Position numbers and translations under genes: made by a program
Notes under the pieces: generated by a model
Seen by the model: the letters and a program-made list of their open reading frames with translations, nothing else
Told to the model about the DNA's origin: nothing
Database searches by the model: none
Shown: positions 25,082 through 35,500 of the stretch, in pieces
Layout of the letters: each line of letters begins with the position of its first letter
Position numbering within the stretch: position 1 is the stretch's first letter
From: Antarcticibacterium arcticum
Lineage (GTDB): Bacteria; Bacteroidota; Bacteroidia; Flavobacteriales; Flavobacteriaceae
Assembly: GCF_007993795.1 (NCBI RefSeq)
Contig: NZ_CP042476.1
Span: forward strand, 2,604,001-2,668,000
Length of the DNA stretch: 64,000 bases
Reading direction: 5' to 3'

Positions 25082-25819
25082 TTATTCGTTTTCAATATGT
25101 GTTTGCAGGGCATAATAGGCTCTTTTTGAAGCTTTCTCTTCAGCTTTTTTCTTAGAAGTGGCCCTTGCTTTGGCCACAACCCTATCATCAATGCGCAGTT
25201 TTACTGCAAAATGCTTGACTTCATCATTTCCGGTATCTTCGTAGACTTCAAAATTAAAGCTCTTCTTTTTCTTTTGGCACCATTCAATAAGCAGGCTTTT
25301 ATAACTTATAACCTTACCTTCCAGTTGTTCAATATCTACATAAGGATTAATAACCCTTTCATAGATAAACCTCTTGCAGTATTTATAACCTCTGTCCCAA
25401 TAAATAGCACCAACCAGTGCTTCAAACAGGTTGCCATGGATATTTACACCAAACTGGTCCTTTGGAATATTGGTTTGTACAAAAGAAATAAGATTAAGGT
25501 CTTTTCCCAGTTCATTCAAATGCTTGCGGCTCACAATCTTTGAGCGCATCTTGGTAAGGTACCCTTCATTACCCCCGGGTACGGTTTTAAACAAGTAGCC
25601 GGCTATCACGGCGCTTAACATGGCATCGCCTAAAAATTCCAGCCTTTCAAAATTTACGGCATTACCAAGTTTATCCTTTTGATTAAGGGATCTATGGGTA
25701 AAGGCTTTTTCGTAATGCGTAATATTTTTGGGCTTAAACCCCAGGATCTTCTGCATTGCAATAAAAAAATTCCCGCCTTTTGAAGAACGGGAATTTAATA
25801 TGTTTCGAATAACACTCAT
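25082..25819 (-). CDS. rnc: Ribonuclease III
   Basis: Endonuclease for double-stranded RNA, acting in rRNA maturation and mRNA turnover. 245 residues. The catalytic signature is ERLEFLGDAMLSAVI; further acids lie in NLFEALVGAIYWDRGY. The C-terminal ~70 residues are a double-stranded RNA-binding domain ending AKARATSKKKAEEKASKRAY. It follows fabF after 6 bases and belongs to the acpP-fabF-rnc operon, the gene order found in many bacteria. Confidence 0.97.
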   Translation of the reverse strand: MSVIRNILNSRSSKGGNFFIAMQKILGFKPKNITHYEKAFTHRSLNQKDKLGNAVNFERLEFLGDAMLSAVIAGYLFKTVPGGNEGYLTKMRSKIVSRKHLNELGKDLNLISFVQTNIPKDQFGVNIHGNLFEALVGAIYWDRGYKYCKRFIYERVINPYVDIEQLEGKVISYKSLLIEWCQKKKKSFNFEVYEDTGNDEVKHFAVKLRIDDRVVAKARATSKKKAEEKASKRAYYALQTHIENE

Positions 25820-25825
25820 AAGGGC

Positions 25826-27079
25826 TTATTCAACAAACTTTCTAAATAATACACAAGCATTATGTCCTCCAAAACCAAAGGTATTGCTCATTACAACATT
25901 CACCTCCCGGTGTTGCGCTTTGTTAAGGGTGAGATTTAACTCCGGGTCAATGTTCTCGTCCCGGTGTTCATGATTGATAGTTGGAGGAACTATCCCGTGT
26001 TGCATAGACAATATTGCAGATATTGCTTCCACCGCTCCGGCGGCACCTAAAAGGTGGCCCGTCATAGATTTGGTAGAGTTGATATTAATATTTTTGGCGT
26101 GTTCCCCAAAAACAATGCTTATTGCTTTTAGTTCAGCCACATCTCCAAGCGGAGTTGAGGTACCATGAGTATTAATAGCATCAACATCTTCAGGATTGAT
26201 CTCTGCATTTTTTAAACAGTTCTTCATAACGGCCACCACTCCAGTTCCCTCGGGATGAGGGGCTGTCATGTGGTAAGCATCTGAAGATAATCCTCCTCCA
26301 ATAAATTCGGCATAGATCTTGGCTCCACGTGCTTTTGCATGCTCATATTCCTCCAGGACAATTGCACCTGCTCCTTCTCCCAACACAAAACCATCTCTGG
26401 TAGCATCAAAAGGTCTGGAAGCAGTTTCAGGACTGTCATTTCTGGTTGAAAGCGCGTGCATAGCATTAAAACCGCCCATTCCCGCCATAGTTACCGCAGC
26501 TTCAGATCCCCCTGAAATTATAATATCACTGTACCCCAGTCTAATATAATTCAAAGCATCTATCATCGCATTGGCTGCCGAAGCACAAGCCGAAACCGTG
26601 GTATAATTAGGGCCCATTAATCCATGCCTGATTGAGATATTACCCGGGGCAATATCAGCAATCATTTTAGGAATGAAAAAAGGATTGAATCGTGGAGTTC
26701 CATCTCCCTGGGCAAAATTTATAACCTCGTCCTGGAAAGTTTCAAGTCCGCCAATCCCTGCACCCCAAATAACACCAACCCGATATTTATCGATAGTATC
26801 CATGTCAATTCCCGAGTCTTTTATAGCCTCATCGGAAGCAACTATTGCATACTGAGCGAACCTATCTAGTTTTCTGGCCTCTTTGCGGTCAAAATAATCA
26901 AGAACATCAAAGTTTTTTAACTCACAAGCGAATTTAGTTTTGAATTTTTCTGAATCAAAATAGGTAATAGGGGCACATCCGCTTTTGCCGGCCACCAATG
27001 AGTTCCAATATTCTTCAACATTGTTTCCAATAGGTGTTAAGGCCCCTAAGCCTGTAACTACAACTCGCTTTAACTCCAT
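25826..27079 (-). CDS. fabF: Beta-ketoacyl-ACP synthase II
   Basis: Elongates acyl-ACP with malonyl-ACP in fatty-acid synthesis. 417 residues. The Cys-His-His triad is visible: C165 in TTVSACASAANAM, His in NTHGTSTPLGD and His in KSMTGHLLGAAGAVE. Length and motifs are canonical. Lies 18 bases after acpP and 6 bases before rnc. Cytoplasmic. Confidence 0.98.
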   Translation of the reverse strand: MELKRVVVTGLGALTPIGNNVEEYWNSLVAGKSGCAPITYFDSEKFKTKFACELKNFDVLDYFDRKEARKLDRFAQYAIVASDEAIKDSGIDMDTIDKYRVGVIWGAGIGGLETFQDEVINFAQGDGTPRFNPFFIPKMIADIAPGNISIRHGLMGPNYTTVSACASAANAMIDALNYIRLGYSDIIISGGSEAAVTMAGMGGFNAMHALSTRNDSPETASRPFDATRDGFVLGEGAGAIVLEEYEHAKARGAKIYAEFIGGGLSSDAYHMTAPHPEGTGVVAVMKNCLKNAEINPEDVDAINTHGTSTPLGDVAELKAISIVFGEHAKNININSTKSMTGHLLGAAGAVEAISAILSMQHGIVPPTINHEHRDENIDPELNLTLNKAQHREVNVVMSNTFGFGGHNACVLFRKFVE

Positions 27080-27097
27080 AAAATGGTATTCTTTGTT

Positions 27098-27331
27098 TTA
27101 TTTTGCGTTTTCAATATAAGAGATGGCCTGGCCAACGGTAGCAATGTTCTCTGCCTGATCATCCGGGATCTGGATGTCAAATTCTTTCTCAAACTCCATG
27201 ATCAATTCCACGGTGTCTAATGAATCAGCGCCCAAGTCGTTGGTGAAGCTGGCTTCGTTTACAACTTCATTCTCGTCAACTCCTAATTTGTCAACGATAA
27301 TCGCTTTTACTCTTGATGCAATGTCTGACAT
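27098..27331 (-). CDS. acpP: Acyl carrier protein
   Basis: 77-residue acidic four-helix protein that carries acyl chains on a 4'-phosphopantetheine arm attached to S37 in GADSLDTVELI. Ends IATVGQAISYIENAK. First gene of acpP-fabF-rnc; an upstream TAnnTTTG element supports the operon promoter. Confidence 0.98.
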   Translation of the reverse strand: MSDIASRVKAIIVDKLGVDENEVVNEASFTNDLGADSLDTVELIMEFEKEFDIQIPDDQAENIATVGQAISYIENAK

Positions 27332-27360
27332 AATATTCTATTTTAATTTTGATTAGGTGG

Positions 27361-27368
27361 CAAAAATA
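27361..27368 (-). promoter_or_regulatory. Putative acpP operon -7 element
   Basis: The minus strand reads TATTTTTG, a full TAnnTTTG match, 29 bases before the acpP start codon. Confidence 0.45.
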
Positions 27369-27477
27369 AAAAACTTTATTTTAAAACCGGTTTTTAGTTT
27401 AAAAATGTGGAGGTAATTTACGCAAATTTCATTTAAACCCTTTATTTTTACCCTTAATTATTGTTAATACTCCCATT

Positions 27478-28074
27478 TTGAATTCATCCAACCCTATATC
27501 TCCTAAGAAATTAGTCATCTTCGCATCGGGTTCAGGAACCAATGCTGAAAACATTATAAAATACTTCAAAAATTCCGGTACTGCTGAAGTTGTTGCCGTT
27601 CTTTCCAATAATAAAGGTGCCAAAGTCCTAAAAAGAGCCTATGACCTGGATGTAAAGGCGCTTCATTTTGACCGCGACGCTTTTTATAATACACAGGAAG
27701 TTCATCATGTGCTTAAGGACATGAAACCCGACCTTATCATACTGGCAGGATTTTTATGGCTTTTCCCTGAAAATATCCTAAAAAGCTTTCCCAACAAAGT
27801 GATCAACCTACACCCTGCACTGTTACCAAAGTTTGGTGGAAAGGGAATGTATGGGGAAGCGGTTCATAAAGCGGTATTGGAACACAAAGAGAAAGAAACC
27901 GGCATAACCATACATTATGTAAACCCCAAATATGATGAAGGAAATATAATTTTCCAGGATTCCTTTGAAATTAACCCGGAAATGACCCATATGGACATTG
28001 CAACAAGGATACATGAACTCGAATACCGCCACCTGCCGGTAGTAATTGAAAATTTATTAAATTCTCAGGTTTGA
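27478..28074 (+). CDS. purN: Phosphoribosylglycinamide formyltransferase
   Basis: Transfers the formyl group of 10-formyl-THF to GAR in purine synthesis. 198 residues. The N-terminal phosphate loop is VIFASGSGTNAENI; the catalytic Asn-His segment is VINLHPALLPKFGGKGMYG and the late HYVNPKYDEGNII carries the conserved Asp. No ATG precedes this first strand in frame, so the TTG at 27478 is the likely start. It overlaps rnhA by 4 bases. Confidence 0.95.
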   Translation: MNSSNPISPKKLVIFASGSGTNAENIIKYFKNSGTAEVVAVLSNNKGAKVLKRAYDLDVKALHFDRDAFYNTQEVHHVLKDMKPDLIILAGFLWLFPENILKSFPNKVINLHPALLPKFGGKGMYGEAVHKAVLEHKEKETGITIHYVNPKYDEGNIIFQDSFEINPEMTHMDIATRIHELEYRHLPVVIENLLNSQV

Positions 28075-28538
28075 CCAACGCAACAGTTCATATATATACA
28101 GATGGGGCAGCAAGAGGTAACCCGGGGCCCGGTGGGTATGGGATTGTAATGGAATGGATAGGCAAACCATACCGCAAAGAATTTTCAAAAGGCTTTGCGC
28201 ACACTACCAACAACCGGATGGAACTTTTGGCGGTAATAGATGCCCTGAAAAAGCTTAAAAATCCGGCTACATCTGCAATTGTATTCACAGATTCCAAATA
28301 TGTGGCAGATGCGGTAGAGAAAGGTTGGGTATTTGGATGGGAAAAAAAAGGATTTAAGGACCGGAAAAATGCCGATTTGTGGCGGGATTTTCTTGTTGAG
28401 TACCGCAACCATAACGTAAAGTTCAAGTGGATAAGAGGGCATAACAATCATCCTCAAAATGAGCGTTGTGACGCTCTCGCGGTAGAGGCGTCCAAAAAGC
28501 CCCGCCTGCAACCCGACACAGGATTTAAACCAGAGTAG
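28071..28538 (+). CDS. rnhA: Ribonuclease HI
   Basis: Degrades RNA in RNA:DNA hybrids. 155 residues. Catalytic acids: Asp in VHIYTDGAARGNPG, Glu in NNRMELLAVIDAL, Asp in VFTDSKYVADAV, and the fourth in NERCDALAVEA. Start is TTG at 28071, overlapping the purN TGA (TTGA); an ATG is not available before the first catalytic strand. Canonical length and order. Confidence 0.95.
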   Translation: MTNATVHIYTDGAARGNPGPGGYGIVMEWIGKPYRKEFSKGFAHTTNNRMELLAVIDALKKLKNPATSAIVFTDSKYVADAVEKGWVFGWEKKGFKDRKNADLWRDFLVEYRNHNVKFKWIRGHNNHPQNERCDALAVEASKKPRLQPDTGFKPE

Positions 28539-28598
28539 TTGCTCAATTACAGGCTTGCTAAAGTTTATTAAATCCCTTATCTCTTGAAAAACAAAATG

Positions 28599-28606
28599 TA
28601 TATTTG
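28599..28606 (+). promoter_or_regulatory. Putative promoter of the PfkB kinase gene
   Basis: TATATTTG followed by CA is a very typical flavobacterial -7 element, 23 bases before the start codon. A TTG at 28584-28586 is too close to be a normal -33 element. Confidence 0.5.
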
Positions 28607-28629
28607 CACCTCAATTTTGAAATCTGGTT

Positions 28630-29568
28630 ATGAGTAAATTATTGATAGTAGGCACTGTTGCCTTCGATGCAATTGAAACCCCTTTTGGAAAAACAGACAA
28701 AATACTTGGCGGCGCGGCAACCTATATAGGGTTATCATCTGCCCGTTTTAATATTGATACAGGAATAGTATCCATAGTAGGCGAAGATTTTCCAGAGGAA
28801 CATTTTAATCTCCTTACCAGAAACGGTATAAATATAGATGGTATTGAAATTGTAAAAGGAGGTAAAACTTTCTTTTGGAGTGGAAAATATCACAATGATC
28901 TTAATACCCGGGACACCCTGGAAACCCAACTTAACGTGCTGGCTGATTTTTACCCTGTGGTGCCTCAAAAATATAAAGATGCAGAATTTGTGATGTTGGG
29001 AAACCTGCATCCCCTGGTACAGCTTAGTGTATTGGAACAAATAAGCAAACCTACGCTGGTAGTTCTGGATACCATGAATTTCTGGATGGACAATGCCTGG
29101 GATGACCTGTTAAAGGTTATTAAAAGGGTTGATGTAATTACTATTAACGATGAAGAGGCGAGACAGCTAACAGGAGAACATTCCCTGGTAAAAGCTGCCA
29201 GAAAAATAGCTGAATTAGGCCCTAAATATGTGGTTATCAAAAAAGGCGAACACGGAGCATTATTGTTTAATAATGAGCAAATTTTCTTTGCTCCAGCCCT
29301 TCCTCTGGAAGAAGTGTTTGATCCTACGGGGGCCGGGGATACCTTTGCAGGAGGATTTACGGGATATCTTGCTCAAACCGGGGATGTATCTTTTGAAAAT
29401 ATGAAAAGTGCTGTAATTTACGGCTCAGGGATGGCTTCTTTTTGTGTAGAAAAATTTGGCACAGAACGCATGGAATCCCTTGGTGATGAAGAAATACAGT
29501 CGCGTATGAAGGAATTCAAAAATTTAACACAATTTGATATAGAATTGTCTGCGAATAAAGCCCTGTAA
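28630..29568 (+). CDS. PfkB family sugar or nucleoside kinase
   Basis: 312 residues. ATP-dependent kinase of the ribokinase fold. The N-terminal substrate motif is GGAATYIGLSSARF, and the catalytic loop DPTGAGDTFAGGFTGYL carries the base Asp and anion hole. Substrate (sugar, adenosine or other nucleoside) cannot be told from the sequence. It precedes a PurF-like gene, but a terminator lies between them, so co-transcription is partial at best. Confidence 0.93.
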   Translation: MSKLLIVGTVAFDAIETPFGKTDKILGGAATYIGLSSARFNIDTGIVSIVGEDFPEEHFNLLTRNGINIDGIEIVKGGKTFFWSGKYHNDLNTRDTLETQLNVLADFYPVVPQKYKDAEFVMLGNLHPLVQLSVLEQISKPTLVVLDTMNFWMDNAWDDLLKVIKRVDVITINDEEARQLTGEHSLVKAARKIAELGPKYVVIKKGEHGALLFNNEQIFFAPALPLEEVFDPTGAGDTFAGGFTGYLAQTGDVSFENMKSAVIYGSGMASFCVEKFGTERMESLGDEEIQSRMKEFKNLTQFDIELSANKAL

Positions 29569-29585
29569 TTATAGGGCTTTTTTTG
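29557..29585 (+). terminator. Terminator overlapping the kinase stop codon
   Basis: Stem AAAGCCCT / AGGGCTTT with loop GTAATTAT, followed by a T-run. The stop codon TAA lies in the loop. Confidence 0.8.
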
Positions 29586-29631
29586 TGACAAAGATACCAC
29601 AACAACATTTGAAGCCGAAAAGGATAAAAAT

Positions 29632-31530
29632 ATGAGTGATGCTTTAAAACATGAATGCGGAATTGCCATGGTTCGACTTTTAAAACCATTGGAATTTTAT
29701 AAAGAAAAGTATGGTACAGCCTTTTATGGGGTAAATAAAATGTACCTCCTTATGGAAAAGCAACATAACCGTGGGCAGGATGGTGCCGGTTTTGCGAGTA
29801 TTAAATTGAATACCCAGCCCGGTGACCGCTACATAAGCAGATTAAGGTCCAATGGGGCACAGCCCATTCAGGATATCTTCAACCAGATCAATGAGCGCAT
29901 AAATCATGAGATTGCGGAACATCCTGAATATTCAGATAATGTTGCACTGCAGAAAAAACATATTCCATATATAGGAGAGGTCTTTCTGGGACATGTACGT
30001 TACGGCACATTTGGAAAGAACAGTATTGAAAGTGTACATCCCTTCTTACGCCAGAACAACTGGATGCATAGAAACCTTATTGTAGCGGGAAATTTCAATA
30101 TGACCAATTCGGTTCAATTGTTCAATAACCTGGTAGAATTGGGCCAACACCCAAAGGAAAATACCGATACGGTAACTGTAATGGAAAAAATTGGCCATTT
30201 CCTTGATGACGCGGTTAACAAACTCTATAAAAAATTAAAGAAGGAAGGCTATACCAAAGTTGAGGCCTCCCCAATAATTGGAGAAAGACTTAACGTTGCC
30301 AAAATCCTTAGAAAATCGGCTAAAAACTGGGATGGTGGTTATGCAATGGCCGGCCTGCTTGGCCATGGGGATTCCTTTGTATTACGGGATCCAGCCGGTA
30401 TACGCCCTGCTTATTATTACCAAGATGATGAAGTGGTAGTTGTAGCTTCAGAAAGACCGGTAATTCAAACCGTTTTCAACCTAAAATTTGATGACGTCAA
30501 GGAACTCGAGCCGGGGCACGCAATTATTACCAAAAAGAGCGGCGAGGTTTCCATTAAACAAATTCTGGAACCCCTGGAAAGAAAAGCCTGTTCCTTTGAA
30601 AGGATATATTTTTCAAGGGGTAGTGATGCCGAGATTTATAGCGAAAGAAAAATGCTTGGAAGGCTTTTAATGCCCGAAGTATTAAAGGCTATTGATCACG
30701 ATACTATACATACTGTTTTCTCTTATATTCCCAATACTGCTGAGACTTCATTTTACGGAATGGTGGAAGCGGCACAGGATGAACTAAACTTACAAAAGAA
30801 CCAGTCAATCCTTGCCGAAAAAGACAGCCTTACTGATGAACGCCTGAAAGAAATCCTTGGCCATCGCCTTAGAACTGAAAAGATCGCCATCAAAGATGTT
30901 AAGTTAAGAACCTTTATCACTGAAGACAGCAGCCGTGATGATCTTGTAGCACACGTGTATGATGTTACCTACGGGGTTGTTAAACCTGAAGATACCCTGG
31001 TGATTATTGATGACAGTATTGTAAGGGGTACTACTTTAAGAAAGAGTATTATAAAAATGCTTGACAGGTTGAACCCTAAAAAACTGGTAGTGGTATCTTC
31101 TGCACCGCAAATTAGATATCCAGATTGTTACGGGATAGATATGGCGCGTCTCGAAGACTTAATAGCTTTTAGGGCCACGCTGGAATTACTAAAGGACAAC
31201 AACCAGTACCATATTGTAGATACGGTATATAAAAAATGTAAAGAACAGGTGGACCTGCAGGACGGCGAGGTGCAAAACTTTGTAAAAGAGATCTATGAAC
31301 CCTTTACAGATCAACAGATCTCCGATAAGATCTCAGAACTTTTAAGCGATCCCGAGGTAAAGACCGAGGTTAAGATCCTCTATCAAACTGTTGATAATTT
31401 ACATAAAGCCTGTCCAAAAAATCTTGGAGACTGGTATTTTACAGGAGATTACCCCACTTTTGGAGGTAACAGGGTGGTTAACAGAGCCTTTATCAATTTT
31501 TATGAAGGCAATAAAGACAGGGCATATTAG
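29632..31530 (+). CDS. Long amidophosphoribosyltransferase-like protein (PurF family)
   Basis: 632 residues, about 130 longer than classical PurF. An N-terminal class-II glutamine amidotransferase domain has the catalytic Cys at C9 (KHECGIAMV), so an 8-residue propeptide must be removed; GHVRYGTFGKN and DPAGIRPAYYY follow. The C-terminal phosphoribosyltransferase domain has the PRPP loop LVIIDDSIVRGTTLRKS. An extra ~120 residues end the protein (ITHGDYPTFGGNRVVN-like region, ending NKDRAY). Likely makes phosphoribosylamine from PRPP and Gln, or is a paralog with another acceptor. A classical purF may lie elsewhere. Confidence 0.9.
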   Translation: MSDALKHECGIAMVRLLKPLEFYKEKYGTAFYGVNKMYLLMEKQHNRGQDGAGFASIKLNTQPGDRYISRLRSNGAQPIQDIFNQINERINHEIAEHPEYSDNVALQKKHIPYIGEVFLGHVRYGTFGKNSIESVHPFLRQNNWMHRNLIVAGNFNMTNSVQLFNNLVELGQHPKENTDTVTVMEKIGHFLDDAVNKLYKKLKKEGYTKVEASPIIGERLNVAKILRKSAKNWDGGYAMAGLLGHGDSFVLRDPAGIRPAYYYQDDEVVVVASERPVIQTVFNLKFDDVKELEPGHAIITKKSGEVSIKQILEPLERKACSFERIYFSRGSDAEIYSERKMLGRLLMPEVLKAIDHDTIHTVFSYIPNTAETSFYGMVEAAQDELNLQKNQSILAEKDSLTDERLKEILGHRLRTEKIAIKDVKLRTFITEDSSRDDLVAHVYDVTYGVVKPEDTLVIIDDSIVRGTTLRKSIIKMLDRLNPKKLVVVSSAPQIRYPDCYGIDMARLEDLIAFRATLELLKDNNQYHIVDTVYKKCKEQVDLQDGEVQNFVKEIYEPFTDQQISDKISELLSDPEVKTEVKILYQTVDNLHKACPKNLGDWYFTGDYPTFGGNRVVNRAFINFYEGNKDRAY

Positions 31531-31632
31531 TCCGCTTCTTACAGAAAATTAAGCAAAAAAGCACAAAAAGTGTATTTCAACTAATTTCCGTGTACTTGAT
31601 CTAAAATCAGGTTGAGCATTGGGCTTTAGTTG

Positions 31633-31717
31633 TATATTAGCAAAGCCATAGCATAAGTAGGTTAAGTTCATGGTAGATTTGGGGCAAAAAAAGGTGGACT
31701 CTCGTCTGCCTTTTTTT
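31633..31717 (+). ncRNA. Candidate small RNA between the PurF-like and sod genes
   Basis: TTG at 31612-31614, 18 bases, then TATATTAG (one mismatch to TAnnTTTG) at 31633-31640 looks like a promoter; the RNA would run from about 31646 to the terminator ending at 31717, roughly 72 bases with no ORF. It may be only the PurF-like gene's 3' region. Confidence 0.3.
31686..31717 (+). terminator. Terminator after the PurF-like gene
   Basis: A-run plus GG(T)GGAC / GTCTGCC stem (two wobble pairs), loop TCTC, then seven T. Confidence 0.8.
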
Positions 31718-31738
31718 ATGTCTTGTAGGTAAATAAAA

Positions 31739-31767
31739 AAAGCCTGCACGGTTTCCCGCACAGGCTT
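31739..31767 (-). terminator. Terminator of the superoxide dismutase gene
   Basis: On the minus strand AAGCCTGTGCGG, loop GAAA, CCGTGCAGGCTT, then a T-run. GNRA-type tetraloop on a 12-bp stem. Confidence 0.85.
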
Positions 31768-31789
31768 CTCACTCTAATGAAATTCTTCT

Positions 31790-32398
31790 TTATTTTTCCT
31801 GTGCGTAACGCGCAGAAACCTCTTTCCAATTGATTACATTAAAAAATGCCTCAATATAATCCGGACGTTTATTTTGATATTTAAGGTAATATGCATGTTC
31901 CCATACATCTAAACCTAAAATTGGGGTTCCACCACATCCTACACCGGGCATAAGCGGGTTATCCTGGTTTGGAGTAGAACAAATCTCTACTTTACCCCCT
32001 TTATGTACACATAACCATGCCCAACCAGATCCAAACTGCGTTGCGGCGGCTTTGGATAATTCTTCTTTAAACCCATCAAAAGATTCATAAGCAGCATCTA
32101 TTGCCTGAGCCAATTCCCCATCAGGTTTGCCACCACCATCTGGCGACATGATCTCCCAAAAAAGATTGTGGTTATAATAACCCCCACCGTTATTTCTAAC
32201 AGCAGAATTTGATTTATCTAAATTTTGAAGAATGTTTTCAATAGTTTTTCCTTCATTATCTGTTCCTTCAATAGCAGCGTTCAATTTTTGGGTATAACCT
32301 GCGTGATGCTTGTCGTGGTGAATTTCCATTGTTTTTGCATCTATATGCGGCTCCAATGCATCAAAGGAATATTTTAAAGGTGGTAATTCAAATGCCAT
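31790..32398 (-). CDS. sodA: Superoxide dismutase, Mn-type (Fe/Mn family)
   Basis: Converts superoxide to O2 and H2O2. 202 residues. Metal ligands: H27 in MEIHHDKHH, His in YYNHNLFW, Asp and His in LDVWEHAYYLKY. The GGYYNH context (Gly where Fe-SOD has Gln) and the NQDNPLM segment favour manganese or a cambialistic enzyme. No signal peptide, so cytoplasmic. A TAAATTTG on the minus strand 37 bases upstream (32442-32435) may be its promoter. Confidence 0.95.
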   Translation of the reverse strand: MAFELPPLKYSFDALEPHIDAKTMEIHHDKHHAGYTQKLNAAIEGTDNEGKTIENILQNLDKSNSAVRNNGGGYYNHNLFWEIMSPDGGGKPDGELAQAIDAAYESFDGFKEELSKAAATQFGSGWAWLCVHKGGKVEICSTPNQDNPLMPGVGCGGTPILGLDVWEHAYYLKYQNKRPDYIEAFFNVINWKEVSARYAQEK

Positions 32399-32434
32399 AA
32401 TTCTATATTTTTAGTTATAATTTAATCATTGTTT

Positions 32435-32442
32435 CAAATTTA
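32435..32442 (-). promoter_or_regulatory. Putative sod -7 element
   Basis: The minus strand reads TAAATTTG, a full match to TAnnTTTG, 37 bases upstream of the start codon. Confidence 0.4.
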
Positions 32443-32569
32443 AGTATAAAGCAATTCATTTAAAATATTATAATGTTATAATAACCTTAAAGAATACCTT
32501 TTAGATCCCTGCTTTTTATTATTTATCTTGTGCCTGTAATTTTTTTATTCAATCAATTCCAATCTTTCT

Positions 32570-35500
32570 TTGACCTCAACAAATAGATTTACTGTTTATA
32601 ACGCCTCTGCAGGATCTGGCAAAACCTATACTCTTGTAAAAGAATATTTACTGCTATTGCTTCAAAACAATAGTCCTGATGCTTATAAAAATATTCTGGC
32701 CATTACCTTCACCAACAAAGCCGTAGCCGAAATGAAATCCAGGGTGATCCTGAACTTGGAGGGTCTGGCTGCAAATGAATGTTCCCAAAAATTCCGGAGT
32801 TTAATGGGGGATCTTATGCAGGAAACAGGCTATACAGAGGAAAAAATAAGACAGAGATCCCGGGAGATTTTAAAAAGCATATTGCACAATTACGCCTCTT
32901 TTGATATTTCAACAATAGACCGGTTTACACACAAAGTTATAAGGACATTTGCCCGGGATCTTGGAATACCCGTAAATTTTGAAGTGGAGCTTAATACCCT
33001 TCAGGTCTTGCAGGAAGCAGTTGATAAACTTATAAACCGGGCAGGAGAAGATAAAGAGCTTACCCGCGTTTTGGTGGAATTCACCCTCGCCAAGGCCGAT
33101 GATGATAAGAGTTGGGATATTGCTCGGGATATTTTTTCGTTTTCCAGGATCCTGCTTCAGGAAAATCATCAGAAATATGCAAATTCCCTCAAAGGAAAAA
33201 CTTTAAAGGATTTCCGGGATTTTTCAGAAAAACTTAAAGAGGAAATAAAAGCTTCCGAAGAAAACATTGCGGAGCTTTCTTCCGGCTTTTTTAGTTTTTG
33301 CTCCATGCAAGGGTTGGATTGTAAGGATTTTAAAGGGGGGTATGTTTTTAAATATTTTGAGAAACTTCAAAACCATCAATTCGACATTACTTTTGGCGCT
33401 CAATGGCAATTGAATATCGGGGAAGAAAAATTATATGCCGCAAAAGTTGATAAGAATAAACAGGAGATCCTGGACCGGCACCAACCGGAGATCGCTGCGT
33501 TGTTTAACGGTACAAAAACGGCCATTCATCACAGGGAATATTTAAAGGCAATCCTTTCCAATATTACCCCACTTTCCCTGTTAAGCGAAGTTTCTGCCGA
33601 GATTGAAAATATCAAGAAGGAACGCTCCCTTGTGTTAATTTCAGATTTTAATCCCACTATATCTGCCCAGGTACAAAACCAACCTGCGCCTTTTATTTAT
33701 GAAAGATTGGGTGAGCGTTATCGTAATTATTTTATAGATGAGTTTCAGGATACCTCACAAATGCAGTGGGAAAACATCATCCCCTTAATAGATCACGCCC
33801 TCACCGGCGAAGCCACTGTTCAAAACCCGGCAGGGCTTACTCTTGTAGGCGATGCAAAACAATCTATTTACCGGTTTCGGGGCGGGAAGGCTGAACAATT
33901 TATTGCGCTCTATAACATGGAACAGGCTTTTAGCATAACCCAGGATGTGAAAAACCTTCCTAATAATTACCGGAGTGCCACTAACATTGTAAATTTTAAT
34001 AACTCCTTTTTTGAGTTTCTTTCCCATAAATTCACCAATCCTGTGTATAACGACCTGTTTGCAAACTGTAAACAGGTTCCAATAAAAGAAGTTCCCGGCT
34101 ATGTAAACATTTCATTCCTGGAAACAGAAAACGCAGCGGAGGAACTCGAACAACATCCCATAAAGGTGCTGGAAATAATTAGGGACCTGGAGCAAAAGAA
34201 TATTCCCAAAAGCGATATTTGTATTCTTACCAGAACCAGGAAACAAAGTATTGCAGTAGCCAACTATCTTAGCAGTGAAGGAATTTCTATTATCTCTTCA
34301 GAATCCCTGCTGGTTGCTAATTCCCCCGAAGTTTCCTTTATAAATGCAATCCTGGAATTTTCAGTCAACACTACAGATAAAAATATTAAGTGGGAGATCC
34401 TTGCTTTTTTAACCCGGAGGCTGGAGGTTAAAGATGCTCACTATATAATTTCCTCAAATCTTGAAAAAGAGGATGCCTCCATTTTTAACTGGCTGCGCGA
34501 CTTTGGAATAGAATTCCGTCTGGACCTGTTAAAAGAATTATCCCTCTATGAAGCTGCGGAATACATCATAAGAAGCTTTGCACTGGTTGAAAGCTCCAAT
34601 GCTTATATACAATTCTATCTGGATTTTATATTTGAAAAAACAAGTCGCATCTCAATGGGAATTCCGGCATTTCTGGAAATTTGGGAATTGAACAGGGAAA
34701 AACTAAGCATTATTGCGCCCAAAACAGATAATGCAGTTCAAATAATGACCATTCATAAATCTAAAGGTCTTGAATTCCCCATTGTGATCTATCCCTTTGC
34801 CAATACTGCTATTAAAGATATTACCAAGGAGCATATTTGGCTTTCATTACCCGAAGGTTTAAATGACATTCCATACAGCTATTTTAAGGCCAGTTCTAAA
34901 ATGCAGAATTGGGGGGAGACAGAGGCAGCCGCTTATGAAGAACTTCTGGATCAAACAGAATTTGACGCCATTAATATCCTTTACGTAGCTTTTACCCGGG
35001 CATCCAATCAACTTTATATTTTATCCTGCCCCGACCTGAAGAAGGGGGAAGAAAATGAGGGTAAAGTCTCAGGCCTTTTAATTGGTTACTTAAAATCTAT
35101 TAATAAATGGGATGGTTCCCTAAATTATGAATTTGGAGAAAACAGTGGATGGGAAACACACCCGGATCTACAGGATACATCGCATCATCCCTCTCATTAC
35201 TACTCCACCGCTGCCTTGAATGACAGGGTGAATCTAATGACCAGATCTGGAGAATTGTGGGGCTCGCTTCAGGAAGAAGCTATCAATACCGGGATTATGG
35301 TCCATGATATTCTTTCTGAAGTTGATACGATGGAAGACCTTTCCCCGGCCTTTGAAAAATTAAGAAAGAGCGGTGATGTAAGCCAGGAAAGAGAAAGAGA
35401 ACTTCGCAATATTATTTCTCAGGTCATCATGCATCCAAAGATTTCAAAATATTTTGACCGGGATTCAATGGTATACAGAGAAAGGGATATTATAAGCCCT

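Noticed and set aside
31549..31761. 70-codon minus-strand frame between the PurF-like gene and sod
   Set aside because: Runs across two terminators and has no recognisable feature.
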